Assembly: GCF_051622035.1 (NCBI RefSeq)
Contig: NC_135355.1
Span: 8,184,501-8,248,500, forward strand
Direction: 5' to 3'
DNA length: 64,000 nt
Source of the DNA: Arctopsyche grandis
Lineage: Eukaryota; Arthropoda; Insecta; Trichoptera; Hydropsychidae
Numbering within the stretch: the first letter of the stretch is position 1; every line of letters starts with the position of its first letter. Both the position numbers and the translations under genes were made by a program. Below, piece after piece: positions 1 to 10,930 of the stretch. The notes beneath the pieces were generated by a model. It ran no database searches. It was not told where the DNA came from and saw only the letters and a list, made by a program, of their open reading frames with translations.

Positions 1-147
1 AGTCAACATTCAGTCATTGTATTATAAAGCGAATGTTTACTGATGATCGAGGAAACAAAAATGAAACCTTATAAAACCATGTAACTTGAGTTTGTAGAAT
101 AAACAGAAGTATAATTTGAATAATGGATTTATTAAAAAAAAATTCAG

Positions 148-1077
148 TGTTATGCTGTTAGTGCGCCTGGTTACCCGGATCTTTTTGAGATGGAACGGAG
201 TGCAACATGTTTATTTGGTATTCAAAAATATGGTGTCACAATTAACGGGTATGTGAAACATCCCACTAAAGGACTGTGCATCTGGTTCCAACAAAGAAGC
301 AACACTAAACAGACTTGGCCCGGTATATTTATTTGTCCTATTCCAGTTGATGGATTATTTTTGTGCAACTTTATTAATAAAATTGATCGATTTCAGGTAA
401 ATGGGATAATATGGTCGGCGGTGGTTTATCGGTTGGTTTTGGAATTCTAGAAACGGCTGTAAAAGAAGCGGCCGAAGAAGCCTCCGTTCCCCCTAATCTC
501 GCTAGTACTATGAAGCCCGTAGGATGTGTTAGGTATGTGTTATCATTATATATATTTATATATATATATATATATATTTACATATATATGATGTTGTTAG
601 TAGTTATTTCGTTGTAAGTACCATGTTTTGATGTTGTAATTTTAGTTTTTATTTTGAAAGTGAGAGAGGACTTTTCCCTAATACTGAATTTATATATGAC
701 ATGGAACTTCCAATAGACTTTATTCCTGACAATTCGGATGGTGAAGTACAAAGTTTTGAATTGTTGACCATCAGTGAGTCTTTGGACATGTTGTTTTCAC
801 CGAGTTTCAAAACGACTAGTGCCCCGGTGGTTATCGATTTCTTAATTAGATGGGGCCTCATCACGCCCGATAATGGTATACACGTTGTTATTACTGAATA
901 TTGATTAGGTTTGATGGTTTTGTGAATTTTTTTTTATTGTTTTTAGAACCGAACTATGCTGAATTGGTGGAATTATTACATGTTCCTTTGCGTTCTATTT
1001 ATAAATTACCTTTCCATAAGCAAGAGAACGGAAGACCAGATGCTGAATCTCATTATACCAATTTTACCAAATTGTAA
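148..1077 (+). CDS. Nudix hydrolase, DUF4743 type (C-terminal four exons)
   Basis: Four exons read through: 148-322, 397-532, 646-875 and 947-1077 (stop TAA 1075-1077). All introns are GT-AG and the phases join without a shift. The first visible exon encodes a DUF4743-like stretch (GYPDLFEMERSA, KYGVTINGYVKHP, then LCIWFQQRSNTKQTWPG). The second carries the Nudix segment WDNMVGGG...ETAVKEAAEEASVP, and the third continues with FYFESERGLFPNTEFIYD. This arrangement is typical of the YJR142W / plant Nudix-20/24-like family; the yeast member hydrolyses damaged thiamine diphosphates. Substrate here is inference. The Nudix box keeps E-x-x-E-E but has Lys for the usual Arg and Phe where the earlier Glu is expected; I believe relatives of this family also deviate there. 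The 5' exons lie left of the window. The second intron contains a (TA)n tract. Confidence 0.88.
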
Positions 1078-2239
1078 CTCAAGTTAAAATTAGTCGTTTA
1101 ATTATGTTATAAACATAATTTTTTTTGGGATTCCAGTGCCTAGTGTTTTTATTTTCATAAATAGCTAGTTTTTACGGTACTTAAATCTCAAGGTAGAGAT
1201 TTTGTAAGTAAATTATGCATTATACATATATGTACTCTCAATAGCATATTGAAAATTTTGTTTTGATTTAGATTTTGATGTTATTATTGGTTTAATTTTT
1301 TTTTATATTCACGTGATATATTTTATGACATTTTAAATTATTTATTTTATGTTGATTTAACAAATAATATCTACATTATATATATTTTGTTTTTAAGATA
1401 TGTAATTGTTTTTTTTTTTTTTGTAATTTTAATGTGTGAACCCTCACATCTTGTATAGCATCTTAAATTATATATAATTTATTCTCTTTACAAAAATTAT
1501 AGTTGTAAACCACTTTTTACGCTTGAAATTCCTTTATCTAATATTTGCATGGTATCCTCTTGCTATGCAAGCTTTATATCTGTATATGTATGTATAAAAT
1601 AATGGCTTAATTATAAATTTATAATTTATACAACAGTATTTTCTAATTCTTATTTAATGGAGTATTACATATTGAAATACATATTTTGTGTTTGTAGAGA
1701 ATTAATTTAGACTGAAATGTATTTCATTTTTCAATTATTATTGTTTAACTTCATTAAAAATACAATACTGTTGATATGTGTATGTATATAAAGCCGACAT
1801 TTTTTTGTAATTTATGATTAGTTTTACTGTTGGAATGTTTTACAGAAAGCGCACGCACGACTTTTTCTTATCATATTTAAATGCTATCACGATGAAGCTT
1901 GCCGTGTTTACTTTTAACTTCCACAATATGCACTAGTGCACTTCCCGTTTGTGTAATCTGTCGACTTGTTTCTGTATTGCTTGGTGCGGTGAGTATAGAA
2001 ATCTATTTGAGTAAAGATCTCAAGATTATCAAGACTGTGACCTTTTTTCTAGTAAACTGTGCTTCGTGTTATCATTTGTTTATTTATTATACATTGTGAT
2101 AAGTGCATTGCTGCTTTAAAATTAAATTGTATCCATTATCATAAGTTAGTTAATGCATGACTCCAAATCTGATAAGTAGGGTGAAGAGAGAGTTGCAAAT
2201 TGAAACTAGTCTTGATGCACTTAAAATCAATTTACGTAT

Positions 2240-2320
<81 letters not shown>

Positions 2321-3413
2321 TATTTCTTCTTCGTGCCGTTTTGTTAAATTTTATTTTAATCAATTGTGATACAATTTAAATGTAGATTATTAAATATATT
2401 TTGTTTATTTAGGGCATTGTATAAAAAAAAAAATGATACGTATTCTTAATTGTGCGACACACGCCGAATGCGTTTATTTTAACTAAACGGGCAAATTAAT
2501 TAATGTATGTACATACTAAAAATTTCTAATTTAAATTTGATCGTACGAACGAGAAATATTTTAGCGCTTCTTACGAAGTCGATTGATCGGATGGGAAAAT
2601 ATCATTCCAGCAATACTTTTACTCGACTATCACTTACGTTTTACTAATTTACAAGATTTGACAATCAATTTTTTATATTTGTTTTATTATGACACGTCAT
2701 ATTTCGTCGGAGGCATTTTTCGTTGTTAAAATTTGTCTCCAGGTTTTGTAAATGAATTTTGCTCGCATCTAATGTTTTAATTTTCAAATTTTTGTATATA
2801 TTCTAAAATAATGCATTGAGTAAATTTGAATCTCATTTTTAATAGTTATTAGTTAATGTTTTGTTTTATTTAATTTTGCGTTATTTCAATATGGACTGCA
2901 AGCAATTTTAATGTTGTAATGAATTTGTATTCAATATCAACTTGCCTAATAAATGTAATTGTATTTGTTTGTTTTTGATGTTAAGATTTTCGATTCTGTA
3001 AAAGGTTTTTGATGTGTGTCGAAGTGATTTTTAAGCTTAAAATAAATTTGTAAAGACTAAAACGAGATGGAAAATACTCTGTATTATATTGGAGTCATTA
3101 GGATAAATCGTAGATTATTGCTTCACTGGAAATTTATCGAGGTAATGATAAGGTTAAAATGTATATTTTCCACAGAAAATCGAATGTATGTATTAAAGTT
3201 ATAGTAATGCATCGCTGTTGACTTTCATGAGTCCTATTGCTGTGAATATGTGATGATTTTGAACTGATAAGTTGTTGTTTGATCGAATGTGGAACGTGCA
3301 TGTTTATTCGTGAATTTACCTGATATACAATGTTGAAAATCTGAATATCAGTTGCAATACAATTTGTCTCGAAGTTTAAACTGACTGTCATAAACGCAAT
3401 AGATCTGATTAAG

Positions 3414-3417
<4 letters not shown>
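1078..3417. other. 3' UTR and AT-rich intergenic DNA after the Nudix gene
   Basis: No further coding exon is convincing. AATAAA occurs at about 3041-3046, with another AATAAA near 2949, so either could end the Nudix transcript. A long (TA)n run sits inside. No transposon ends were recognised here. Confidence 0.5.
2245..2317. repeat. (TA)n microsatellite
   Basis: About 36 uninterrupted TA dinucleotides. Confidence 0.95.

Positions 3418-3500
<83 letters not shown>
3418..3500. repeat. (TA)n microsatellite
   Basis: About 40 uninterrupted TA dinucleotides. A longer AT-rich stretch with no gene follows to about 4157. Confidence 0.95.
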
Positions 3501-3501
<1 letters not shown>

Positions 3502-4159
3502 TATCAGCTGCCGGTAGATTTTTTTATGTATAAAAGCATAAATAGGGTAAGGTTATATAAAGAAAAACAATTAGATTTTTTAATAGATAAAAAATGTTTT
3601 TTAAAAGGTTTTATAATTCCTTTGATGTGTTGCCAAGATTTTTTTTAAATTTCATCTAGATTTTTGGTGTTATATTTGCTAGTGGGTGGGTTTTTCTTTA
3701 AATACAAATGATGAAAATCGATGAAAGGTTTGCAGTTCGAATACAGATATAAAAATTAATGAATTGGTTGGGGGGAGGGGGAATTTCTAAGATATTGCAC
3801 ATAAAATGGGCATTTTTTGCATGATCATCGCATTATAAGCTGATAATATGTATGTATTTGTTTAAATAAATTGACGTTTATGCATATTCTACCAGGAAAT
3901 CCATATGACTGCAATATATCTATGTATATTATTTTATTTAGTTTTTGTATGTGGGTGACTTACAAGATTCCGTGCATGAACTACTGGTTACCACACTGAA
4001 ACTGAAAAATATCCCCAGAATGTATGTTTGGATGTTGAAGTTGAACTTTATTTATACCAAATCCTGAGTAATAAATACTTTTTTCTCCACTGTATCTTCT
4101 TTTATTTTTAAAAATAATACAAATTGGCAATATTTTATTTTTGGTCGATATATATATAG

Positions 4160-4346
4160 CCAGCAGCATAGCTCGGACGTTAAGCTTCTGCTTACCGTCA
4201 AGAAGGTGCCGGGTTCTATCCCTGAATGAAAATGAATTTTTCAGAGTATGCTGTTGGTCAGACCTGGATTTGTGACTCCAGGTTGATCGTTTCCTATCAG
4301 AGTTTGCCAATTTTCTCTGATTTCATTGTTGAAACGGTTCCCGGAA
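4160..4346 (+). mobile_element. tRNA-derived SINE, 5' part
   Basis: The head carries a pol III-like A box (around TAGCTCGGACG) and a B box (GGTTCTATCCC, near 4213-4223). The body that follows (TTTGTGACTCCAGGT, CGATCGT-like, TCTCTGATTT, AAACGGTTCC) recurs in reverse orientation near 52.9 kb and 60.3 kb. This copy is shorter than those two and loses similarity after the AAACGGTTCC motif. Confidence 0.7.
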
Positions 4347-5285
4347 AAAAAAATGGCTAAAAATCCTTCCTACCTACTATGTCACCACTATTTGAAATTT
4401 GATGGATGTACAATAAAAATTTATGTACAATTCATAGATGTCTCGTTAATTTGCGAGTTTTTTCAGTGTCTCGCAATTCAACGACTTATAATAAAAAAAT
4501 GCTGCATTTGTATTTGTAATTGGCCAGGAAGGCGCATTGGGATTTTCCTGTAAGGCCTTCCTGGTATATATGTAAAAATAAAAAATATGAGCTGTTATAT
4601 TTGAAAATGGCGGAAGCTCAATTTTCAGTTCCATAAACACTATTTCTGTTTCTATTAATTCAAAAATTTTTATCACTTCTTATAATTCGATATGTACTGA
4701 ATATCGTAAAAGCAGAATAAATGTATTACAGAGCACCAGTATTTTTGAATATTGTTACGTCATTTCGGGAAATATTTTGCAAAACAATGTTTTTCGAAAT
4801 GTAGAAAAGTGTTTCTTCACCTTCAAATACATACAACGGCTCATATACTGAATGTAGTAGATATTTTGATATTAATTATTTTTTTTTAAATATGTACATA
4901 TTGTACATAAGTCTATACAACGATATTTTATTGGGTCATATGTATTCACAGCCTGATAAGACGTCGACATGAAGATAAGGCGCAATCACAAAATACACAT
5001 TTGCTCTTATCTTGCGATTAAACTAGCAAAAGTGTATTTTCTCCCATCAATATTTCCAATATCTAGTATTTTTACAATTAATAATCCCTAAGACGGACAA
5101 TTAGGGATTGAAATCTATCGTAAATTTTCATTTACCGGTAAACGGTAAATAATTTATTCCATTACCGGTTTACCAGTAAATGAGAAAAAAGTTGAATGGA
5201 ATGTATTTGGTTAATTTTCCTAAAAACGTCAACCTAGATTTAGCCTTATATAATTAAAAATAAATCTCGTAAAAAAAGCATTTGT
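4347..5285. other. AT-rich non-coding DNA with a TACCGGTAAA-type repeat
   Basis: No gene is seen. Around 5085-5200 is a piece of a dispersed repeat rich in the palindromic word TTTACCGGTAAA, also found at 24676-24770 and 53972-54541. The word GGGATTG at 5105 matches the terminal motif of the longer copy. Confidence 0.5.
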
Positions 5286-5790
5286 TTAGCAATATTTGGG
5301 CAGTTTTCTGTACGGAAATTTTCCTGTGCGACGAATTTTCGTGCAAAAGGAAATCCACGCTAGCGATTTTCGTATTTGGGATGTAATCATTGAACCGTTA
5401 AAAATACCTCTCATAGATCTGTATTGAATATTGAATCTCATAGCTTTATTTTGTATTTTTCCTAAATCTTGGCCATTAAACATGCTAAGAACAGTGGCAC
5501 AATAAACCACGTGCGGCAAGACAATTGAATTATAGACAAACTTTACTTTTTCTACTTATAATATTTCTTAACCTACATAAAACACCAACTTTTCTAGCCA
5601 TTTTTTTTAATTATATATTCAGCGTGTACCTTAAAATTCAGTCTCGAGTCTATATGAATTCTCAGATATTTTATATTATCAACTATTTCAATATTTGTAT
5701 CATCAATCCTAACTTCATTAAATAAATTTTTACTATTCAACCACATCATTTATCTTTAATTCATTGTCACACAACCAATCACTTACATCA
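5286..5790 (-). pseudogene. Jockey-type LINE reverse transcriptase, C-terminal fragment
   Basis: Reading down the minus strand gives motifs of the end of a jockey-like reverse transcriptase: SDWLCDNELKIN, then IKYLRIHIDSRLNFKVHAEYI, then a broken block with KVGVLCRLRNII and PHVVYCATVL, then IQNKAMRF. The order matches intact elements (connection helix, YLG-like motif, PHxxYC block, NKAxR). At least two frame changes and internal stops break it. No catalytic FADD box remains, so this is a 5'-truncated, dead copy. Confidence 0.75.
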
Positions 5791-5880
5791 GCGGTTCCCA
5801 ACCTGTGGTACGTGAAAAAAAACGCGGTTGATGGTTGGTGGTACGCGAAAAAAAATCAGTGATGGCGGCATGCAGGAATG
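5789..5880 (+). mobile_element. hAT-type terminal sequence, single end
   Basis: Begins CAGCGGTTCCCAACCTG followed by TGGTACGTG, the form of a common animal hAT terminus. No matching opposite end was found in the window, so it is an isolated end or was split by later insertions such as the hAT element that starts at 5894. Confidence 0.45.
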
Positions 5881-5893
5881 AATGATTTGCAAT

Positions 5894-6699
5894 TAGTGCT
5901 TCCAATCCCGAAAGATTACTTCAGCACCGGGATTGCGGTGCTAGGAATTTCCAATCCCGGGATCTCGGTGCTAGCACCGGGAAATCAAGTGAATAACAAA
6001 AAAAGGAAAAAAATGTTCAATTGCATATTTTTATATTTCGAAACCGTTCAATTGCATTTTGCAAACTCTCCCGATGTTTCACGCAAAAAATACTCCTCAT
6101 ATTGGCGTACTGGTTTTGAGAGTTTGGCTACATTCTTTAAATTTTCGGTTCGCATCCATAAATTTCTAAGATTTAATAAAAGTAATTTAATGTAATCAAA
6201 TAAAGTAAAAAACATCACTTTGATTCATTGATTAGTTTTTTACAAATAGTTGGTACCGTCTAGTAATTATTCATCTAAACAAGAGAGTGTGGATAAGAAC
6301 CTAAATATTGTCAAACGAAAAAATCAAAAGCAAGCTGAAAAGAGGCTAATAAAAAAGAGAACACCTATAATGGGAGGTACCATTTCCGGTCAACTTGAAA
6401 ATTTGAAAAAAAATTACGTCGTATCGATAATAATTTCAGTAACCTATACTAAGTTTCAGTTCGATAGGACGAACGGTGTTCAAAAAATTCCCAAAATACA
6501 CTGACGTACAGACACATACAGACACTAACACAGACACACGTGAAAACGTGATCAGTGATCGATTCTGAGATTCAATCAGTCAAAATCTGCGACACAATAC
6601 AGAAATTTTGTCAGCACCGTAATTCCGGTATTCAGACTAGTTTTAGCACCGGGATTCACGGTACCAGAAAACACCGGGATCCCGGGATTGGAAGCCTTA
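5894..6699. mobile_element. Non-autonomous hAT element with perfect 8-bp TSD
   Basis: An 806-bp element flanked by TTTGCAAT on both sides (5886-5893 and 6700-6707). Ends are TAGTGCTTCCAATCCCG and, reversed, TAAGGCTTCCAATCCCG, a 17-bp terminal repeat with two mismatches. Both subterminal zones contain several copies of CACCGGGAT / ATCCCGGTG in both directions, likely transposase binding sites. No transposase is encoded. The interior includes a sequence shared with repeats near 21.05, 22.0, 42.2 and 43.5 kb. Related ends occur at 21.9 and 42.5-43.0 kb. Confidence 0.9.
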
Positions 6700-7103
6700 T
6701 TTGCAATCATAAAAATAGATTTTTTTTATATAATAATAAACATTATCATCATAAACATAGTCATCGTCGACGTCAATATGTAGAGTTGATGATCGAAAAT
6801 CTGGCAATCGATACGTTTTCCTCAGATCCGGCATGGATTTTGGAGTGCATTTTTAAATTTACCGAGTCAGCACTCCAATAAATAAATAACTTGAATTTGA
6901 CACTTGAGAACAACTCGATAATGATCTTTAATGTTGGAGATAAAATTGAAAGTATGATAAAAAAAATAGATTTTGGAATCTATGTATCGAAAATGATCAA
7001 ATTGAAGTATTTGAAACATTACATAATTTCTTATCTGAAAACAAGAATAGTATGTCTCGGGATATACGTGAAATAATAATTGAACATTTAATAGGAACGA
7101 AAT

Positions 7104-8566
7104 CAGTGTCGGCTCGTCCATACGCACTGCGGTACTGCAGCACCCCCAAGGAATTTGAGTAAAATTTAATAGTATTATCTATGTACATAAATGTATGAAT
7201 ATTATATGAAAATATCAATATTATTTAAGCGTGTATTAAGCTCGCCCGCACACCGATACACCCAATAATGATCATACATCGTGGTAATAATATCAGAAAG
7301 TGAGGCATCGTTTATGATTTTGTGCAGTATGGTTTTCGATGGAATATGCCGAGTGGGCGAAGGAGGGGCGCGGGGGCAGCTAGAAGCTTGGTCCGTACTG
7401 CACTCCCAACAGTGCTATACACATTTCTTGTTGCGTTCGTGTGCGCGCCGCGCCGCGCGCTCGCACGCTCCTCACTTTTCGTCATTTCTTCTGAACCTTT
7501 TGCCTTTCCTTCTACACCTCTTACACTTTCTACGTTTCTACACTTCCTTCCACACGTCACTTTAAGTATTTAAGATGGTATCAAAATCAAGAGAAGCTGA
7601 GCCAATGTTTTCAAGAACTTAAATATTCTTCCGAAAATACTGATGAAACAATAACAGATTCTTCCAATTTACTGAATACAATTTTTTATTTTAGTCAGAA
7701 CTTTTTCACAAGTTAATGCCGCATGTGGAAATTATTTATAACCAGATGCAATGTAGTAATATCGATGCATTTTCAATTAAAGAAAATTTAAAAAGTTTTA
7801 CTAATGTCATTATACAAATACAAGATTCTTATAGCGAATAGAAACCAAAAATATGTGATGCATATATTATATGCATATATTATCGCACATATTATAGAAT
7901 CCAAAAATATGTGCGATGTTATTATTAAGGATATAAAAGCAAAATATGCTTTTTCTAATGAATGAAAAGCTGTGAAATTATTTAATAAAGAAAATTTTGA
8001 AAAGTACTGTAAGAAAATGCCAATGGAAGATCTACTACTAACCGTTGAATCATATCCAATGCTAGATAAAGAAAAACTTCAAACTGAATTAGAAGTGTTT
8101 TACTCAAGGAAAGAAATGCATAGTATTAATGATTTATTAATATTTTTAAAACTTATTTATGCAATCAATTTATCCAAAGTTCGTGTGGAAATAACAAAAC
8201 TTATTCAAATTCTGCTTACAACTTCAACTAACTCTGAGCCAGAACAGTGTTTTTCATCAATAAATAGAATAAAGACATACATATGTATATAAGAAACACA
8301 ATGGTTCAAGAAAAATTAACGGCTTTGTCTATGCTGTCAATTGAAAAACAAATGATTATGAACAGTGAAAAATTTAACGAAAAGGTGATAGACCTTTTTT
8401 CAAGGAAAAAAGAGAGAACAATCAATTTTTAAATGAAATAAAATACATATAATGTTTAATTGTGATAATTTTGATGTTAATAGTAAAATATAATCCAAAT
8501 AAACATTTATTTTTATTTTTAATCAACCGCAGCACCCCCAGATATCTTATCCACGAGCCGCCACTG
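7104..8566 (+). mobile_element. hAT element with ZMYM-like transposase remnant
   Basis: A 1463-bp element. Its termini are CAGTGTCGGCTCGTCCATA and, reversed, CAGTGGCGGCTCGTGGATA, and both ends have CTGCAGCACCCCC or a close variant just inside. Flanks AACGAAAT (7096-7103) and GATGAAAT (8567-8574) agree at 6 of 8 positions, as expected for an old hAT duplication. A GC-rich stretch fills 7330-7560. The transposase remnant is listed separately. Confidence 0.88.
7690..8430 (+). pseudogene. hAT transposase (ZMYM1-like), C-terminal remnant
   Basis: A broken reading frame starts with FHKLMPHVEIIYNQMQ and KSFTNVIIQIQDSY. After stops it continues at 7972-8292 with LFNKENFEKYCKKMP, ELEVFYSRKEM and the dimerisation-type block LLTTSTNSEPEQCFSSINRIKT. 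It ends after a shift with KLTALSMLSIEKQ and FSRKKERTINF. This follows the C-terminal half of zinc-finger MYM-type-1-like hAT transposases. It is interrupted and lacks the N-terminal catalytic part, so it should be inactive. Confidence 0.8.
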
Positions 8567-8973
8567 GATGAAATCGTCTTTTACGCAGTGCTTCCCCATT
8601 CGATTACGTAGCAGATAAAGAGAAAATACTTTTTTTTCCGTTATGCACAAGCAAAATTAACTGTTGACGGTTAAATGTGTAGAAGCATAGATATAGAATA
8701 ACTTATGGTCTGCAGTCCACCCTCGGAATTATCCTTCTTAATAAAATTCAAACTTTATTGTGTCGTTCTGTTCAAAGAAAGCCAAAGGCTCCAATTTGTT
8801 TTTCATATATACATACATACATATATATGTACATATAAATTGCAAAAAAAAATTGGAAACCCGTTGTTCCAAAATTGGGGTGAGACCACTGCCTAGATCC
8901 TTTATTTCAGTTTCAGATAAATTAATTAAAGCATCATGAACATTAAAAAATTGATAACGAACTGCTTTGATAA

Positions 8974-9846
8974 CACTGAGCAACAAAAAATCACGTTTTC
9001 AGATTCATCAGTTACCAGAGAGGAGACTAACCAATCTTTACTAAGTTTGACCTATTGAATTCGAATATGATAATTATTTTTGTTGGTTGGTGATCGTTTA
9101 CGAGATATGAGCGTTTAAAAAAATGCGCGGTTTTTACACTTTTTTGGCTTTTGCGGTCTTTAACTCAAAATCTAGTATTGTTGTGCTCAAAGTTAGTATT
9201 GCAATCAATAGTCAGATGTTTTTTCTATTGTTAGTTATGTTTTATTGTTTTAAAAAACTTATAATTAATTGTCTAGCGAATTTTAATTAATTATATTAAT
9301 TGTCTAACGAATTTAGTGTGGTGGGACTCTCGTTTGCCGTCTCGCTTGCACAAACGCTTCTGTTATACGCATACGGGAACTGAACGAAAGTCTTTCTTAC
9401 GCAAAAACCACTCGAGTTAGTACGTTTAGATAAAAAAAAATATTGGGATAGAAAACCAATCCTTATAAACGTGGTGAAATAAACGCAAAATAGCACGGAG
9501 AAAAAATCCGTAAAAAGAAATATATTTTTGACTTTTAAAATTCACTAGACAATTAATTATAAGTTTTTTAAAACAATAAAAAATAACAAACAAACAAAAA
9601 TATAACAAACAATAGAAAAACATCTGACTATTGATTACAATACTAACTTTGAGCACAACAATACTAGATTTTGAGTTAAAGACTGCAAAAGCCAAAAAAG
9701 TGTAAAAACCGCGCATTTTTTTAAACGCTCGTATCTCGTAAACCATCACCAACCAACAAAAATCATTATCATATTCGAATTCAGTGGGTGAAACTTAGTA
9801 AAGATTGGTTAGTCTCCGCTCTGGTAATTTTTTTTGTTGCTCAGTG
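8974..9846. mobile_element. Foldback element with ~300-bp inverted arms and TAA duplication
   Basis: Left arm about 8974-9284 and right arm about 9535-9846 are near-identical reverse complements. They share CACTGAGCAACAAAAAA at the tips, then GGTTAGTCTCC-type, TTTTTGTTGGTTGGTGAT and CGGTTTTTACACTTTTTTGG blocks. TAA flanks both ends (8971-8973 and 9847-9849), which fits a TWA-type 3-bp duplication as in PIF/Harbinger, though the terminal bases are not diagnostic. The ~250-bp centre (9285-9534) has no coding signal. Confidence 0.85.
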
Positions 9847-9990
9847 TAATTGCTATTTTCGCTTCCCACCGTGTGTCAGATAATAAGAAATTATTTAAGG
9901 AATATAATTAATTACACGTGATCAGTTAGAATCTTCCAGCGATATATTGAAGCTGAAAGTAGTGTAAACAATCTTTGAATAATACTGAAA

Positions 9991-10196
9991 AAAGTTTGCG
10001 ATGTTACAGAAGATTTTGCAGCGTCGTTGAAATGCGAAACTAATTTTATTGATAAGAATAATATAATTATAATTCAAAAGGGAATGCGCATTCATCCAAT
10101 GAATAGAATTTGATGGCATTCTAATCTAAAAATATTTAGGACCTTCGGCGCATCGTACGGCGCCCGACTCAGCCCCCCCCCCTAAAACCGGCACTG
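9991..10196 (+). mobile_element. hAT right end with short coding remnant
   Basis: Frame 9991-10113 reads 40 codons without interruption (KVCDVTEDFAASLK, then IIIIQKGMRIHPMNRI, stop). It looks like a transposase piece but I cannot name it with certainty. Downstream, 10141-10196 ends CCGGCACTG. Reversed this is CAGTGCCGGTTTTAGG followed by a G run, a common insect hAT terminus. The left end was not found. Confidence 0.45.
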
Positions 10197-10213
10197 AATT
10201 AAAATGAAGTAAT

Positions 10214-10318
10214 GGTAATTGGACTATTCGTCACATTGGGGTGGTCACAAAGACAATTTTTGTCATGAAAATCGCGAATACACAATATTTGGCACTCAAG
10301 TTCTCGTTACTATGATAG
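10214..10318 (+). mobile_element. MITE-A copy 1, left half
   Basis: Starts GGTAATTGGACTATTCGTCAC and is cut at 10318 by an LTR element. The right half resumes at 14340. The 8-bp duplication GAAGTAAT flanks the whole (10206-10213 and 14443-14450). The intact copy at 28011-28218 shows the uninterrupted sequence. Confidence 0.9.
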
Positions 10319-10581
10319 TGTTGCGTAGGGGTGGGTGGAGGATCCAAGTAAAAGGCCAACAGTCGTTTCACAGCATTTATTGATGATTCAGGAGTTACAC
10401 GCACTGTCACCGCTCAGTCCAGAATGAATTATATCGCCTACGTACCGCCTTATAAAGGGTAGATCTCTCAGGACGCCTAATCTGTTTACCTGTTGTATAG
10501 TCACGTATTCGGATATGTATTTCCAAGACATTGGGTCTTCCCGTACCGATTCTGAGAACAAACTAATAACGGTCATTGTTT
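10319..10581 (-). repeat. 3' LTR of the interrupted LTR element (U3 end missing)
   Basis: Matches 12895-13096 plus 14153-14220 across its full length. It has the uninterrupted form of the site where the TRIM later inserted (CGGATATGTATTTCC near 10512). Confidence 0.85.
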
Positions 10582-10930
10582 ACAATGGAAACAATTACAT
10601 TAAACTTTCGTTACACTTCAATTTACGTCACCTTGACATTGGAAACAATTACATTAAACTTTCGTTACACTTCAATTTACGTCACCTTTACAATGGAAAC
10701 AATTGCATTAAACTTTCATTACACTTCAATTTACGTCACCTTTACAATGGAAACAATTACATAAAACTTTCATTACACTTCACTTTACGTCACCTTTACA
10801 ATGGAAACAATTACAGTAAACTTTCGTTCACTTCAATTTACGTCACCTTTACAATGGAAACAATTACATTAAACTTTCGTTACCCTTCAATTTACGACAC
10901 CTTTACAATGGAAACAATTACAGTTATATT
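10582..10930. repeat. ~54-bp tandem repeat, about seven units
   Basis: Units begin near 10586, 10638, 10691, 10744, 10798, 10851 and 10904 with CAATGGAAACAATTAC and continue TTTACGTCACC. Because 54 bp equals 18 codons, long open frames run through it; they are not evidence of a gene. Confidence 0.9.

Noticed and set aside
2157-2369. Poly-Ile-Tyr frames over (TA)n runs
   Set aside because: Translation of a microsatellite.
4160-4230. A functional tRNA gene
   Set aside because: The B box is good but the cloverleaf does not close, and the body continues into a SINE shared with two other loci.
7312-7573. GC-rich frames inside the hAT element
   Set aside because: Overlapping on both strands with Arg/Ala bias, typical of GC-rich non-coding sequence.
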